64,000 nt of DNA from Flavobacterium sp. J372 (lineage in GTDB: Bacteria > Bacteroidota > Bacteroidia > Flavobacteriales > Flavobacteriaceae): contig NZ_JAJOMZ010000004.1 in NCBI RefSeq assembly GCF_024699965.1, forward strand, positions 2,602,001 to 2,666,000, in the 5' to 3' direction. Shown here piece by piece: positions 55,201-64,000 of the stretch. Under the pieces are notes generated by a model. The model did no database searches. It was not told the origin of the DNA and saw only the letters and a list, made by a program, of their open reading frames with translations. Position 1 is the stretch's first letter. The number at the start of each line of letters is the position of its first letter. The position numbers and the translations under genes were made by a program.

Positions 55201-57681
55201 TACTTTCGCATACATGCTGTGAATGCCTAGCGACAGTGCACCTGAAGGTATGTAATAAGGCGCTTCTGTATCTTCACCGATTAGCGCTGAACCATTGTAA
55301 AACTCAACTTTAGTAATCCCTGTACCAGTTACTGTTGCAGTAAGGTTCACGCTGCCGTTAGGGAAAGCCTGGTAAAAGTCAGCCGACAATACGCCTGTTG
55401 CACTAATATCCCTGCTTGTAGCCATTTGCCCCGCTGGTACATTTAGTATATATCCGTCAGAGAACGTTACCGAAATTGGTGCATCTCCATAATTGTGGGC
55501 TACATAAGTAGTTGAAGTACCTGCTGTAAATGCAGCAGCTATAGGGTAATTGGCCGTAATATTAGCATTAACCCTGCCCAAGGCATTCATGGCATGCAGC
55601 CAATGGTATGTCTGCGCATCTGATATTCCGAATTTCAGTGCCCTGCCCGGATATGAGTCATACAGGTTTATAGCCGCCTGTGCATCGGTAAATGCAAGAT
55701 ACTGCCAATACACATCGTGCCATAAGTTAGGATTAGCCTGGTTGCTTAAGATACCTGTTTTGGTAGTGATTTCGTTCCAAAGCGATTGCGCATAGGCAAT
55801 ATTGTGACCTAAGTATAGCGAGCCGCCATGTATAGGGTACATCTCGATACCGTAAGCTGCAGCGATATCGCCAGTCCAGAAGGTTTGGTTGTCATAACCG
55901 TTGCCCCAAATACGCGAAGCCAACTTAAAGCCATAACCAGGTTTAAACGTGCGCTGGTTCATATCAAACCAGTATTCTTCAGTAGCTGTCTGTTCTGTAG
56001 TGTAAATGTAGATGCCCAGATCACGTATGGCATTGTTTTCTGTAATCTGGCCCCAATGGATAAGTGACGATGCAAACTGCATACTTTCAGATGTCGACTC
56101 CTGGTCATTACCGAATGGGAAAGTCGCAAAGCCATTAGCCCAGCTGTGGCCTGCATACGGACTGAAATTCCGAAGGTACGGGAAAAAAGGGTCGTTCCTG
56201 TCCCAAGATGCCGCGTCACGTATAAGCATGTTAATCATTGGCCCCCACTGTGTTGCCCAGCCGGGTTCAAACTGCTCCATAAAGGCTGCAGCATGTATAA
56301 AGTAGCCCCAATGGAAATGGTGGTCATTAATATTATTATCCTGGCCATGCCCTGCAGGGTAACCCAGCAGCGTTGTCCAGGTATTGTTGTAATAGAAAAG
56401 GAAAGCCTTCTCGCCCGCTTCTGCCTTAAGCCAGTTCTCAAGCCTGTTTTTTATGGTAGCTACCATTTTATTGCGTGATACAGTATCACCCATTTCATCG
56501 GCTATACGCGCTGCTTGTATAAGGCGGTTCATCATCTGGCCTTCGTTGTAAGAGTCTGTCCAAGTGGCAAGGCCGTCATTTTCTATCGATGCTATTTTGC
56601 TATCGAGCAAGGCGGGGTTGAAGCCGTTGCTGTAATTGTCGAGATATGGCAGTGTGGGCAAAATGCCTTTGAAAGTATTCTCAACAATAAAAGTATTGCT
56701 TGCCAGCGTTTTTATCTCTCCGCGGATGGAGCTGTAATTATAAAGGTTTGGCTGCGCCGAGGCAGATGACAGGTGTGCCCACTGATGAGGAAGCAATCCC
56801 AGCAAAACCGATGTGCCGCTACCCTCTTTCACATCTGTGGCAACAGTAAAGGTTGTAGTAAGTTTTGAGTTGCTGTTGTTGTAGCTCCAAGATGTAGTGG
56901 TGTTTGTCGGGAATACATAGGCATAGGCCTTATATTCATTAGCGGCTGCGGCAACGCTTGATGCACTTGGCGGCAGGTAGGCCGTAGACCAGTAGTTTTT
57001 ACCATTAAGCGTAGATGTATACACATTGCCCGTCTGTGTCCATGTACTGCCCAAAGGCGCATACACAGCATAATCAGCACCCTGATGCGAATCTGTTATC
57101 ACGAGCATTTCGTTTGAAATAACAACAGTACCTGAAGATACCCTGACACGCGCAACATCTGCAGTGGCTTTTGAGAAGTACACAAACGGCATCGCGATAC
57201 CTGCAGTTGCTGTAAACGAGTTGCTGCCACTTGCCCAGTTCATGCTCACGGTCCAGTCACTATAGTCTGATACGGTTGCCTGTGCTGCATTAAGCCCTTC
57301 AACACCTACTATTAAAGGCTGTGCATCATCCATCGGCTGGCTGGCGCCGTTTGGTGTCGAGGTCGGTACAATCATGCTTACAACTAAACCTTCATTTACC
57401 GTACGCATCGCCAGCGGATAGTTGAAGAGGTTATTCACATGATTATTTTTAAGCTTAGCCGACCACCAGTCGTTAGTTGGCACCGGCTTACCTACAGCAT
57501 TTCCGCTTAGTAAAGGTGAACCTGAAGGGAAGGCATTACGGCCTGCCGAGTCGGTTCCGGGAAAGGTAGTAGTGTAGCTTCCGGCACCTACAGGTACAGA
57601 TTGTGCGCACATAGTATGTGTAATCATAACACATACTATGGCTATCACACTTTTGATACATTTTTTGTAATTATATTGCAT
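52267..57681 (-). CDS. Secreted GH81 endo-beta-1,3-glucanase, multidomain, T9SS substrate
   Basis: 1804 residues. Signal peptide to about residue 26. GH81 domain roughly 60-720 with NDHHFHWGYFIHAA (N452, catalytic acid D453) and FGNDQESTSESMQF (E528, E532; base region). Then an Ig-like domain (about 770-860), a CBM6-like domain (870-1000, EWLEYTINVVTAGNYTVTAR), a PKD-like and a second Ig-like domain (1010-1200). Next are three copies of a Cys-flanked beta module (1198-1302, 1407-1510, 1615-1720) with fibronectin type III domains between them. Residues 1728-1804 are a type A sorting domain (MYPNPANDFVII, LAEGMYLVKI, KKLVVDKK) for type IX secretion. It would digest laminarin or fungal/algal 1,3-glucan outside the cell. 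Confidence 0.93.
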   Translation of the reverse strand: MQYNYKKCIKSVIAIVCVMITHTMCAQSVPVGAGSYTTTFPGTDSAGRNAFPSGSPLLSGNAVGKPVPTNDWWSAKLKNNHVNNLFNYPLAMRTVNEGLVVSMIVPTSTPNGASQPMDDAQPLIVGVEGLNAAQATVSDYSDWTVSMNWASGSNSFTATAGIAMPFVYFSKATADVARVRVSSGTVVISNEMLVITDSHQGADYAVYAPLGSTWTQTGNVYTSTLNGKNYWSTAYLPPSASSVAAAANEYKAYAYVFPTNTTTSWSYNNSNSKLTTTFTVATDVKEGSGTSVLLGLLPHQWAHLSSASAQPNLYNYSSIRGEIKTLASNTFIVENTFKGILPTLPYLDNYSNGFNPALLDSKIASIENDGLATWTDSYNEGQMMNRLIQAARIADEMGDTVSRNKMVATIKNRLENWLKAEAGEKAFLFYYNNTWTTLLGYPAGHGQDNNINDHHFHWGYFIHAAAFMEQFEPGWATQWGPMINMLIRDAASWDRNDPFFPYLRNFSPYAGHSWANGFATFPFGNDQESTSESMQFASSLIHWGQITENNAIRDLGIYIYTTEQTATEEYWFDMNQRTFKPGYGFKLASRIWGNGYDNQTFWTGDIAAAYGIEMYPIHGGSLYLGHNIAYAQSLWNEITTKTGILSNQANPNLWHDVYWQYLAFTDAQAAINLYDSYPGRALKFGISDAQTYHWLHAMNALGRVNANITANYPIAAAFTAGTSTTYVAHNYGDAPISVTFSDGYILNVPAGQMATSRDISATGVLSADFYQAFPNGSVNLTATVTGTGITKVEFYNGSALIGEDTEAPYYIPSGALSLGIHSMYAKVYVGANFNTTNIITVTVGEQVPYSGTPFQIPGVIEAGNYDKFEGGMGQGISYFDSSPNNEGNYRPTEYVDAATDVAEGPTVGWITAGEWLEYTINVVTAGNYTVTARYACGNTAGGGPFKFELDGTPVSGDITMGYTGDWGNWQDKVINNVQLTQGQHVLRVAVANGEFNLGRMTFALAGPLTFVPPIANAGANVTVSLPVTTASLDGSLSSHPTLPITYLWEQVYGPSIINFSSTTVASPGIGNLVAGVYKVKLTVSDGTYSATDEVLIIVSASGNAAPSVSITAPSNNASYLQGDTINIAATASDLDGNIVSVAFYAGATLLGTDNEAPFTYEWTNAAVGTHSITAIATDNNSATTTSSAISVTVSQMMSCSETSTAAQQGSFSTGYKATYTTVGSNVTVTFELLDTDKVGVVAFLWQQTPFAESQMDNVGGLKFSKTLSGQVAGTTLNYAVKFAYAGGMSVTEYIDYVVGTDCAAPPADTQAPTNFTATLGTVTSGSVQLLLNADDNSGNVTYTITYGTTTITVQGASGTQTAYIISGLSPETAYSFSVSASDASGNNAANNATVIPATTLAVPQAMICSGTGTVAQQGAFSTGYSYTFETIGTDVKVTFTMLDTDKVGVVAYLWRQTPFAETPMANAGGLSFSTTLTGQTPGAVITYAVKFAYAGGLAVTDWITYEVGTSCSAPPADTQAPTNFTATLGTVTSGSVQLLLNAEDNSGNVTYTITYGSTTVTVQGTSGTQTAYVISGLSPETAYSFSVSASDAAGNNAANNAIVVPATTLAVPAAAICSGNGTVAQQGAFSTGYDYTFETIGTDVKVTFTMLDTDKVGVVAYLWRQTPFAETPMANTTGLSFSTTITGQTPGTVITYAVKFAFAGGLAVTDWITYEVGTSCAAGVAEHDLKNAVAMYPNPANDFVIIDAEGIDITKVEVFSLLGTKVLETKSTRLNVENLAEGMYLVKIYSGSKSVTKKLVVDKK

Positions 57682-57892
57682 AAAAATTTAATTTTCAGCT
57701 AATATAATTCAGGAATAATGTTATATATGCAAAACATAAGTATATACAAACCATACAACATTGCATATACACACTACAACAAAGCGGTTTTACCTATACA
57801 ACAACAATACAACTACCACGTTTGCGCTGTGTATTTACAGGGATTTTTTTAACAATTCTGCTATCTTATAAATATTGTGGATTTAGTGGAAT

Positions 57893-57925
57893 AAAAAACC
57901 GTCCCGCAAGTAAGGATGCAGGACG
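57893..57925 (-). terminator. Terminator of the 57950 gene
   Basis: Stem CGTCCTGCA/TGCGGGACG on the minus strand followed by T run. The rest of 57682-57892 is AT-rich upstream sequence of the GH81 gene with no convincing promoter match. Confidence 0.8.
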
Positions 57926-57949
57926 ATTACCAACAAAACTAAAACGAGT

Positions 57950-58441
57950 TTAGAATTTATATCCTGCGCCAATAAACAGGCCGCTTATACTTACATCACC
58001 CATACCTGCAGAATAGCGTGCCGAAGCCAGGAAGTTTTCTGTAATATCAAATTCCGCACCTGCAGAAATCCCGATTTTAAACTCGTCTTCTTCTGCGTCA
58101 AGAAGATAATTTAAATCAGGCCCTGCCATAACACTGAACTTGCCAAAGCGATATTTGCCCAGCACCGGCAGCGTAATCATGTTGCTGTCGCTAATGGCTA
58201 CAAACAAAAGTTCGGGCTGGAAGGCAAAGCTTTCGGTAATACCGATTTCGGCAAAGCCACCCGCAAAGAATCCGGTTTCACTGCCTGAAACAGTTTCTGT
58301 TGTACCTGTGAAAGGATTCGTGTACTCTACCTTGACAGTGGCAAAGTCAGCCCCTGCCTTCACTCCGAATTTTGTTTCCTGAGCATTTACAGAAAATGCG
58401 CCCAATGCCAATAAAGCGGTAAATAGTAGTTTTTTCATCAT
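57950..58441 (-). CDS. Outer membrane beta-barrel protein
   Basis: 163 residues from the Met at 58441 (MMKKLLFTALLALGAFSVNA, signal peptide). The frame extends 19 codons upstream, but those residues do not form a signal. The mature protein has eight strand-like segments (KFGVKAGADFATVKVEY, GFFAGGFAEIGITESF) ending SISGLFIGAGYKF with a terminal Phe. This fits the eight-strand OmpX/PorT-like barrel family. Function unknown. Confidence 0.88.
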   Translation of the reverse strand: MMKKLLFTALLALGAFSVNAQETKFGVKAGADFATVKVEYTNPFTGTTETVSGSETGFFAGGFAEIGITESFAFQPELLFVAISDSNMITLPVLGKYRFGKFSVMAGPDLNYLLDAEEDEFKIGISAGAEFDITENFLASARYSAGMGDVSISGLFIGAGYKF

Positions 58442-58516
58442 GTTAGTTTTAATTGATTTATAATAACCAAAACTATAGCATGACGATTTGCACAGCAATA
58501 CGTAATTTGCCGTATC

Positions 58517-59926
58517 TTACAGGTTATCAGGCAAAACCTTACCCGGATTAAGGATATTGTGCGGATCAAAAAGCTGCTTGATACCTTTCATAAGCTGGAG
58601 CTGCGTGTTATTAAAAGCGATATCCATAAAATTTTTCTGTACATAGCCAATACCATGCTCGCCCGATAGCGTGCCTTTCAGGGAGACTGTCAGTTCAAAT
58701 ATTTCGCGGATGCCTTTAGGTACTTCAACCTTCCAGTTTTCATCGCTCATATCGCCTTTAATTATGTTTACATGCAGGTTACCGTCACCCGCATGGCCGT
58801 AGCAAACAGATTTAAAGCCATACATATCACCAATGGATTTAATGCCTTTAAGCAGCGTTGGCAGCTCGTAACGAGGTACAACAGTATCTTCTTCTTTATA
58901 GACAGAGTTAGACTTTACGGCCTCACCCACGGCGCGGCGCATCTTCCATAGTGCATTCTTTTGGTCTTCTGTATCGGCAAAAAGTATCTCATCAATATCA
59001 AATTGTTCAAGTACGCCCATGATTTTCTCTGCCTCACTAAAAAGTACATCAGGATAGTTGCCGTCAACCTCAATTAACAAATGCGCCTTGACTTCAGGTT
59101 TAATGTTGAGGCTTACCCCGTCAACATACTTCAGCGTCCAGTCAATAGCATCACGCTCCATAAATTCCAGCGCACTTGGCACAATCCCTGCACGGAAAAT
59201 TTCCGCAACAGCCTCACAAGCCTGTTCAGCCCTGAAGAAAGGTACAAGCATCAATATATTATGAGTATTGGCCGGCAGCAGTTTCATTACTATTTTGGTA
59301 ATGATCCCCAAAGTACCTTCACTGCCAACCATAAGCTGCGTAAGATTATATCCTGTTGAGTTCTTGAGGGTATTGGCACCTGTCCATATCACTTCACCAT
59401 TGGGTAAAACCACTTCAAGGTTCAGCACATAGTCTTTAGTAACCCCGTATTTTACTGCGCGGGCGCCACCGGCATTCTCAGCCACATTACCGCCAATTGT
59501 ACAGCTGCCCTGGCTACTGGGGTCAGGGGGATAAAACAAGCCTTTTTCAGCCACAGCTTCACGAAAGGCTTGTGTTATCACACACGGCTCAACAACAGCC
59601 TGCAGGTTTTTCTCGTCAATCTCAATCTTATTAAAACGTTCCATCGAAAGGCCTATGCCTCCATGAATGCTCAATGCTCCACCACTTAGTCCCGTACGTC
59701 CACCAATAGGCACAATGGGAATTTTATATTCTGTTGCCAGCTTCATGATGGCTGAAACTTCTTCAGTACTGCCGGGCTTTACCACTACTGCCGGCGGGAA
59801 ATTATAGTCTTCGGTCTCATCATGGCCGTAATGTTGGCGGGTTTCGATATCTGTAAAAACAAAAGGCCGCCCAACTATATTTTCAAGTTGTGCAGCCAGA
59901 TTTTGATGTAATATTTCAGAATTCAT
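58517..59926 (-). CDS. FAD-binding oxidase/dehydrogenase (GlcD/D-lactate type)
   Basis: 469 residues of the PCMH/VAO flavoprotein family. FAD-binding PPAVVVKPGSTEEVSAIMK, IPIVPIGGRTGLSGGALSIH, GGNVAENAGGARAVKYGVTK, GSEGTLGIITKIVMKL, and the C-terminal GHAGDGNLHVNIIKGDMS and GEHGIGYVQKNFM. Family members oxidise D-lactate, glycolate or D-2-hydroxyglutarate; the sequence does not separate these. No GlcE/GlcF partner nearby, which favours a D-lactate or D-2-hydroxyacid dehydrogenase. Confidence 0.93.
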   Translation of the reverse strand: MNSEILHQNLAAQLENIVGRPFVFTDIETRQHYGHDETEDYNFPPAVVVKPGSTEEVSAIMKLATEYKIPIVPIGGRTGLSGGALSIHGGIGLSMERFNKIEIDEKNLQAVVEPCVITQAFREAVAEKGLFYPPDPSSQGSCTIGGNVAENAGGARAVKYGVTKDYVLNLEVVLPNGEVIWTGANTLKNSTGYNLTQLMVGSEGTLGIITKIVMKLLPANTHNILMLVPFFRAEQACEAVAEIFRAGIVPSALEFMERDAIDWTLKYVDGVSLNIKPEVKAHLLIEVDGNYPDVLFSEAEKIMGVLEQFDIDEILFADTEDQKNALWKMRRAVGEAVKSNSVYKEEDTVVPRYELPTLLKGIKSIGDMYGFKSVCYGHAGDGNLHVNIIKGDMSDENWKVEVPKGIREIFELTVSLKGTLSGEHGIGYVQKNFMDIAFNNTQLQLMKGIKQLFDPHNILNPGKVLPDNL

Positions 59927-59957
59927 GAGTATTTCTAAGCTTAATGCTTCAAAAATA

Positions 59958-60404
59958 CTACATATTTGTTGTTGTATAATAACCCTGCTTATTCTTTCGG
60001 TGTGAAATCAGGTAGTCAATACTATACCTGCCGCTGCCGGCAATCATAAGGAAAATATATAGTGTGAGGTATATACCTGAAAGCTCTTTATCGCCAAACG
60101 TGTCTTCCATATGGATGTAAAAGAATACCACTGCCATAACTATTGCCAAAGGTATGGCAGCAAGCCGTGTAGCCAGCCCCAGTATTATCAAAAAGGAGCA
60201 TACCACCTCGGCGAAAACCGTAAAAGCCAGTGAAGTTGTCTGCCCCATACCAAAAGGATCGGCAAACTGGATTGGTCCGTCACCCATAAGCATTGTAAGC
60301 TTACCTAAGCCATGCGTAAGCATAAAGCCACCTGTAACAAGGCGCAGCAATAAAAGCCCTACATCATAAAGCCTGTCGCGTGCTGAAGTTGAGAAGACAT
60401 TCAT
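59958..60404 (-). CDS. DoxX family membrane protein
   Basis: 148 residues with four membrane helices. RLVTGGFMLTHGLGKLTMLM, then AFTVFAEVVCSFLIILGLAT, RLAAIPLAIVMAVVFFYIHM, and LTLYIFLMIAGSGRYSIDYL, the DoxX pattern. Lies 2 bases after the YceI gene on the same strand, so likely one transcript. Redox role inferred only from family. Confidence 0.92.
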   Translation of the reverse strand: MNVFSTSARDRLYDVGLLLLRLVTGGFMLTHGLGKLTMLMGDGPIQFADPFGMGQTTSLAFTVFAEVVCSFLIILGLATRLAAIPLAIVMAVVFFYIHMEDTFGDKELSGIYLTLYIFLMIAGSGRYSIDYLISHRKNKQGYYTTTNM

Positions 60405-60406
60405 GG

Positions 60407-60937
60407 CTATTGCTGTATAAATTGGAGGTTGCCAATCAGTTTTACCTCGTTGCTTACCGTAAGCCCGCCGCCTTCAATAACAGCGTTCCAGTTCACGCCG
60501 TAATCTTTACGGTTTATGCTGCCGGTAACTTCAAGCCCTACCTTGGTGTTTCCGTAGCCGTCAACCGCCTGGCCGCCGTATTCGCCTTTAAATGTTACAG
60601 ATTTTGTAACGCCGCGCAATGTGAAGTCAGCAACTATTTCATAATCATCACCGCTAACTTGTTTTATTGAGGTGGTTTTGATAGTAATATTTTTATTATT
60701 TTCAGTGTCAAAGAAATCGGCAGCCCGCAAATGGCCGTCACGCTGCTCGTTATTGGTATTGATGCTTGAGGCGTTTATAGTGACTTCAATTTCGCCGCCC
60801 TCAAAAGTATCTTCCGGAGTAGTGGCCTTTCCTGTAAACTCACCGAATGAACCTGTAACGGTAGATATCACAAGGTGTTTTACTTTAAATTGTATTTCTG
60901 AATGTGCAGGGTCAAGCGCCCAGTTTTTTGTTGCCAT
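60407..60937 (-). CDS. YceI family protein
   Basis: 176 residues, lipocalin-like barrel that binds isoprenoid-type lipids. Signature WALDPAHSEIQFKVKHLVIS, then TGSFGEFTGKATTPEDTFEG and HLRAADFFDTENNKNITIKT, and the C-terminal GVNWNAVIEGGGLTVSNEVK. No signal peptide here, so it appears cytoplasmic, unlike the periplasmic E. coli YceI. Pairs with DoxX in a two-gene unit. Confidence 0.95.
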   Translation of the reverse strand: MATKNWALDPAHSEIQFKVKHLVISTVTGSFGEFTGKATTPEDTFEGGEIEVTINASSINTNNEQRDGHLRAADFFDTENNKNITIKTTSIKQVSGDDYEIVADFTLRGVTKSVTFKGEYGGQAVDGYGNTKVGLEVTGSINRKDYGVNWNAVIEGGGLTVSNEVKLIGNLQFIQQ

Positions 60938-61012
60938 TGTATATGTTTTTAAGTTAGAAACCTAAAATTAAGTAATTTACTACAATGCAAGGTTAAAAAA
61001 TTGGTAAAACGG

Positions 61013-61342
61013 CTAAAGGTCGTTCAGCAGTTCGCTCAGGCGTTTCTTCTGCAGGCGGATTATGTCATTTATATCTCTGATGTTGTTGCGGGCATTGGCA
61101 TCCATCCTGTTGAGCCGTTGCAAAAAGTCTTCAAGCTCCTCAACATCCTTTTCATCAAGGCGTTCACTAAGGCGTGAAACAAATTGTTCAAATTCGGCAG
61201 CTAGGTTTTCCACCTGTTCATAGTCGGCCTTCATATCATCGTACAGCTCATTTATTTCTTTAATCGCTTCGTTAAACAAGCGTGCCGATTTTTCCTGTTT
61301 CTGTAGTTCCGTATTGGCTTTTCCTTTTTTAAAAAGGCCCAT
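61013..61342 (-). CDS. Coiled-coil hypothetical protein
   Basis: 109 residues, highly charged and almost all helical: RLFNEAIKEINELYDDMKAD, VENLAAEFEQFVSRLSERLD, ELEDFLQRLNRMDANARNNI. Basic N-terminus MGLFKKGKANTEL. Predicted to form a coiled coil. No known family. Transcribed toward YceI with a 75-base gap. Confidence 0.7.
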   Translation of the reverse strand: MGLFKKGKANTELQKQEKSARLFNEAIKEINELYDDMKADYEQVENLAAEFEQFVSRLSERLDEKDVEELEDFLQRLNRMDANARNNIRDINDIIRLQKKRLSELLNDL

Positions 61343-61420
61343 AAGTATATGTTTGATAAATGCAAAATACCTGATTGTAAGTTAATTGCAGATTATGTGG
61401 ACGTTACCAAATTATTATAA

Positions 61421-61449
61421 ATAAAAAGCCCCCGCAAAATGCAGGGGCT
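61421..61449 (-). terminator. Terminator of typA
   Basis: Stem AGCCCCTGCA/TGCGGGGGCT on the minus strand, then five T. Confidence 0.85.
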
Positions 61450-61469
61450 CATGTTTATATGCTCAGGGC

Positions 61470-63269
61470 TTACGCTATCTTGTAACGTTTCCTGTCGTTT
61501 TCGTTCAGGTAAATTTTCCTTAAGCGAAGGCTCTTAGGCGTTACCTCAACATACTCATCTTTCTGGATGTATTCAAGCGCTTCTTCAAGAGAGAACTTGA
61601 TGGCAGGGATAATCCTTGCCTTATCATCAGCGCCAGATGAACGCACGTTGGTAAGTTTCTTGGTTTTGGTAACGTTCACGACCATGTCATCACCACGGCT
61701 GTTTTCGCCGATAACCTGGCCTTCGTAGATATCTTCGTTAGGGTCAACAAAGAATTTACCCCTGTCCTGAAGCTTATCAATAGAATAAGGAATAGCCTTG
61801 CCATTTTCCATAGAAATAAGCGATCCGCTCAAACGGCCCGGAATCTCACCTTTAAATGGCTGATATTCTAGGAAACGGTGTGCCATGATAGCCTCACCTG
61901 CAGTAGCCGTAAGCAACTGATTCCTAAGGCCTATGATACCTCTTGACGGGATAAGGAACTTAACGATCATACGCTCGCCTTTTGGCTCCATGCTCAGCAT
62001 TTCGCCTTTACGCTGGGTTACAAATTCAACCGCGCGGCCTGAAAGGTTTTCAGGAAGGTCGATAGTAAGTTCTTCAACCGGCTCACATTTTACGCCGTCA
62101 ATTTCTTTTATAATAACCTGCGGCTGCCCAATCTGTAGCTCATAGCCTTCCCTGCGCATCGTCTCAATAAGAACTGACAAGTGCAGTACACCACGGCCAA
62201 ATACCATGAATTTATCAGCGCTGTCAGTCTCTTCTACCCTAAGGGCAAGGTTCTTTTCAAGCTCTTTCGCCAGCCTGTCTTTAATGTGGCGTGATGTAAC
62301 AAATTTACCCTCTTTACCAAAGAAAGGCGAATCGTTAATCGTGAAAAGCATACTCATTGTTGGCTCATCAATTGCGATTGAAGTAAGCGCTTCCGGATTT
62401 TCGAAGTCAGCAACAGTATCGCCAATTTCAAAGCCTTCAAGGCCAACAATAGCACAAATATCACCTGCCGTTACCTCCTCCACTTTTTTACGGCCAAGGC
62501 CTTCAAAAGTGTGAAGCTCTTTTATCTTTGATTTTGAAATCTTACCATCACGCTTCACCAATGATATGTTCATACCCTCGCGAAGTACACCGCGCTGAAG
62601 GCGGCCAATAGCGATACGGCCTGTAAAACTTGAGAAATCAAGCGATGTTATAAGCATTTGCGGAGTACCCTCGCTTACTTTTGGCGCAGGTATATGTTCA
62701 AGAACCATGTCTAGCAGCGGCTCTATGTTTTCTGTTTTCTTTTCCCAGTGCTCACTCATCCAGTTTTGCTTGGCAGAGCCGTAAACCGTAGGGAAATCAA
62801 GCTGCCACTCTTCAGCGCCAAGCTCAAACATAAGGTCAAAAACCTTTTCATGCACTTCTTCAGGTGTACAGTTTTCTTTATCAACTTTGTTAATTACAAC
62901 ACATGGCTTCAGGCCAAGGTCAATAGCCTTTTGCAACACAAAACGCGTTTGCGGCATCGGGCCTTCAAAAGCATCTACAAGCAGCAAAACACCGTCTGCC
63001 ATGTTAAGCACGCGCTCAACTTCACCGCCAAAATCGGCGTGGCCCGGGGTGTCTATAATGTTGATTTTCGTGCCTTTGTAACTCACAGATACGTTTTTTG
63101 AGGTAATGGTAATACCTCTTTCACGCTCCAGGTCGTTGTTGTCAAGTATCAGGTCGCCCGTGTTCTCGTTTTCACGGAAAAGCTGGCAGTGATACATAAT
63201 TTTGTCAACCAGGGTAGTTTTTCCGTGGTCTACGTGAGCAATAATCGCAATGTTTCTGATAGATGCCAT
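61470..63269 (-). CDS. typA: Translational GTPase TypA/BipA
   Basis: 599 residues, ribosome-binding GTPase used in stress and ribosome assembly. G1 [17 protein letters not shown]2 [16 protein letters not shown]3 [21 protein letters not shown]4 [12 protein letters not shown]. Domain III and the BipA-specific C-terminus include [20 protein letters not shown] and [20 protein letters not shown], ending [17 protein letters not shown]. Monocistronic; divergent from the MerR gene. Confidence 0.97.
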   Translation of the reverse strand: MASIRNIAIIAHVDHGKTTLVDKIMYHCQLFRENENTGDLILDNNDLERERGITITSKNVSVSYKGTKINIIDTPGHADFGGEVERVLNMADGVLLLVDAFEGPMPQTRFVLQKAIDLGLKPCVVINKVDKENCTPEEVHEKVFDLMFELGAEEWQLDFPTVYGSAKQNWMSEHWEKKTENIEPLLDMVLEHIPAPKVSEGTPQMLITSLDFSSFTGRIAIGRLQRGVLREGMNISLVKRDGKISKSKIKELHTFEGLGRKKVEEVTAGDICAIVGLEGFEIGDTVADFENPEALTSIAIDEPTMSMLFTINDSPFFGKEGKFVTSRHIKDRLAKELEKNLALRVEETDSADKFMVFGRGVLHLSVLIETMRREGYELQIGQPQVIIKEIDGVKCEPVEELTIDLPENLSGRAVEFVTQRKGEMLSMEPKGERMIVKFLIPSRGIIGLRNQLLTATAGEAIMAHRFLEYQPFKGEIPGRLSGSLISMENGKAIPYSIDKLQDRGKFFVDPNEDIYEGQVIGENSRGDDMVVNVTKTKKLTNVRSSGADDKARIIPAIKFSLEEALEYIQKDEYVEVTPKSLRLRKIYLNENDRKRYKIA

Positions 63270-63448
63270 TTGTATTTTTTAAGAAGGCGCAAAGGTACAC
63301 TTAATTTCCGGATAAAAAAGTTTAACATCGCAGCGCATTGCGTTAAAAATTGAAGCTTAACCATTTGGTAAAATTTTCACTAAACTTTGTGACAAGGGGA
63401 TGTAATGAATTTAAGATTTCTTTAACAAGTAGTAACTGAAGTTAAAAG

Positions 63449-63456
63449 TATATTTG
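63449..63456 (+). promoter_or_regulatory. -7 element before the MerR gene
   Basis: TATATTTG, matching TAnnTTTG, 21 bases before the ATG; no clear TTG partner. Confidence 0.5.
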
Positions 63457-63477
63457 TTTAATCTTTATTCCAAAAGA

Positions 63478-64000
63478 ATGAACAATATTAAAACTACCTT
63501 CAATATAAAGGATCTTGAAAACCTTTCAGGCATCAAGGCACATACCATACGTATCTGGGAAAAAAGGTACAAAGTATTAGAGCCGATGCGCACCGATACC
63601 AACATCAGGGTATATGATAGCGAGGCACTGCAAAAGCTGCTGAATATTTCCACGCTCAACTCGTTTGGGTACAAAATATCAAACATTGCAAAAATGCCGC
63701 AGGAAAAAGTGCCGCAACTGGTGCGCGATGTACTTTCAAACAAAAGTATGGCCAACCATGTGCTGAGTACTTTCAAGCTTGCAATGATGAACTTTGATAA
63801 GTTATTGTTTCTCAACACTTATGATTCGCTGCTTAAGGAAAATTCGTTTCGTGATATCTTCTATAAATATTTTATACCGCTGCTTCGCGAGGTGGGCGAG
63901 CTTTGGCAAACAGGCACAATCACGCCGGCACATGAGCATTTCATAAGCTTTTTGGTAAAACAGAAAATCATTGCCAATATTGAGTTGCTGCAGGCCAGAG
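63478..64000 (+). CDS. MerR family regulator, CarH/LitR-like cobalamin photoreceptor, 3' cut by window
   Basis: 174 residues visible from ATG 63478. N-terminal MerR helix-turn-helix: FNIKDLENLSGIKAHTIRIW then EKRYKVLEPMRTDTNIRVYD. From about residue 90 a helical bundle of the B12-binding type starts, with ELWQTGTITPAHEHFISFLV. That stretch matches W-x9-E-H, the adenosylcobalamin-contacting motif of the CarH/LitR light-dependent repressors. The Rossmann cobalamin-binding part is outside the window. Related genes sit by carotenoid biosynthesis clusters, but none is visible here. Confidence 0.9.
   Translation, partial: MNNIKTTFNIKDLENLSGIKAHTIRIWEKRYKVLEPMRTDTNIRVYDSEALQKLLNISTLNSFGYKISNIAKMPQEKVPQLVRDVLSNKSMANHVLSTFKLAMMNFDKLLFLNTYDSLLKENSFRDIFYKYFIPLLREVGELWQTGTITPAHEHFISFLVKQKIIANIELLQAR

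Overview
The window is chromosomal DNA from a flavobacterium (Bacteroidota, Flavobacteriaceae-like). Several independent signs agree. There are promoter elements of the Bacteroidota type (TTG, 17-23 bases, TAnnTTTG). Families largely restricted to this phylum occur: DUF4295, DUF4476, TIGR03643/DUF2805, DUF2795, DUF6934, a bacillithiol BshC, an archaeal-type prolyl-tRNA synthetase, a long SecA, and a type IX secretion C-terminal domain on a giant secreted glucanase. The rpmB-rpmG-DUF4295-ftsY cluster is also typical. Most of the window is ordinary core genome with short intergenic gaps, many closed by clear intrinsic terminators.

Layout. 1-10.98 kb: fmt (5' truncated), HU, YqgE, a class IV aminotransferase, tRNA-Met, small lipoproteins and membrane proteins, hisS, DUF2721, an EamA transporter, DoxX and TIGR03643. 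11.0-15.0 kb: an accessory island that is visibly more AT-rich than its flanks, preceded by about 550 bases of degenerate interspersed repeats. It carries a two-gene Hachiman anti-phage system (hamA nuclease, hamB helicase). 15.1-23.8 kb: rpsT, two tRNA-Glu, proS, envelope proteins, an iron-sulfur cryptochrome/photolyase and rimO. 23.8-28.9 kb: a B12-binding-like radical SAM protein, then bshC and ndk. A 633-base two-gene cassette (DUF6934 plus a 53-residue protein) is inserted at the bshC start between 38-base direct repeats. 29-39.6 kb: a minus-strand run including ftsY, ribosomal proteins L33 and L28, cinA, an Hpt protein, a DnaQ-like exonuclease, a VanX-like dipeptidase, an E2 acyltransferase, a glycosyltransferase and hsp20. 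39.8-52.2 kb: an ABC-F protein, a repeat cluster bracketing a GIY-YIG nuclease gene, a methyltransferase, an ABC ATPase, a cobalamin adenosyltransferase, secA and a CPA1 antiporter. 52.3-64 kb: a 1804-residue secreted GH81 beta-1,3-glucanase, an FAD oxidase, DoxX, YceI, typA/bipA, and the start of a MerR regulator with the CarH-type cobalamin/light motif.

Two cross-cutting observations matter for anyone using this annotation. First, ten genes are broken by a single base, each time in a homopolymer and each time repairable by one base. They include core genes (bshC, E2) as well as hamA and hamB, so most are probably sequencing or assembly indels rather than true pseudogenes. Second, the window holds many short palindromic or tandem interspersed repeats. 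At least one is inserted in frame inside a coding gene (the radical SAM protein). A probable second lies in the E2 linker. Another family tightly brackets the GIY-YIG nuclease gene.

No rRNA operon, prophage, insertion sequence transposase or CRISPR array was seen. Function assignments are from motifs and family recognition by eye; no database search was run.
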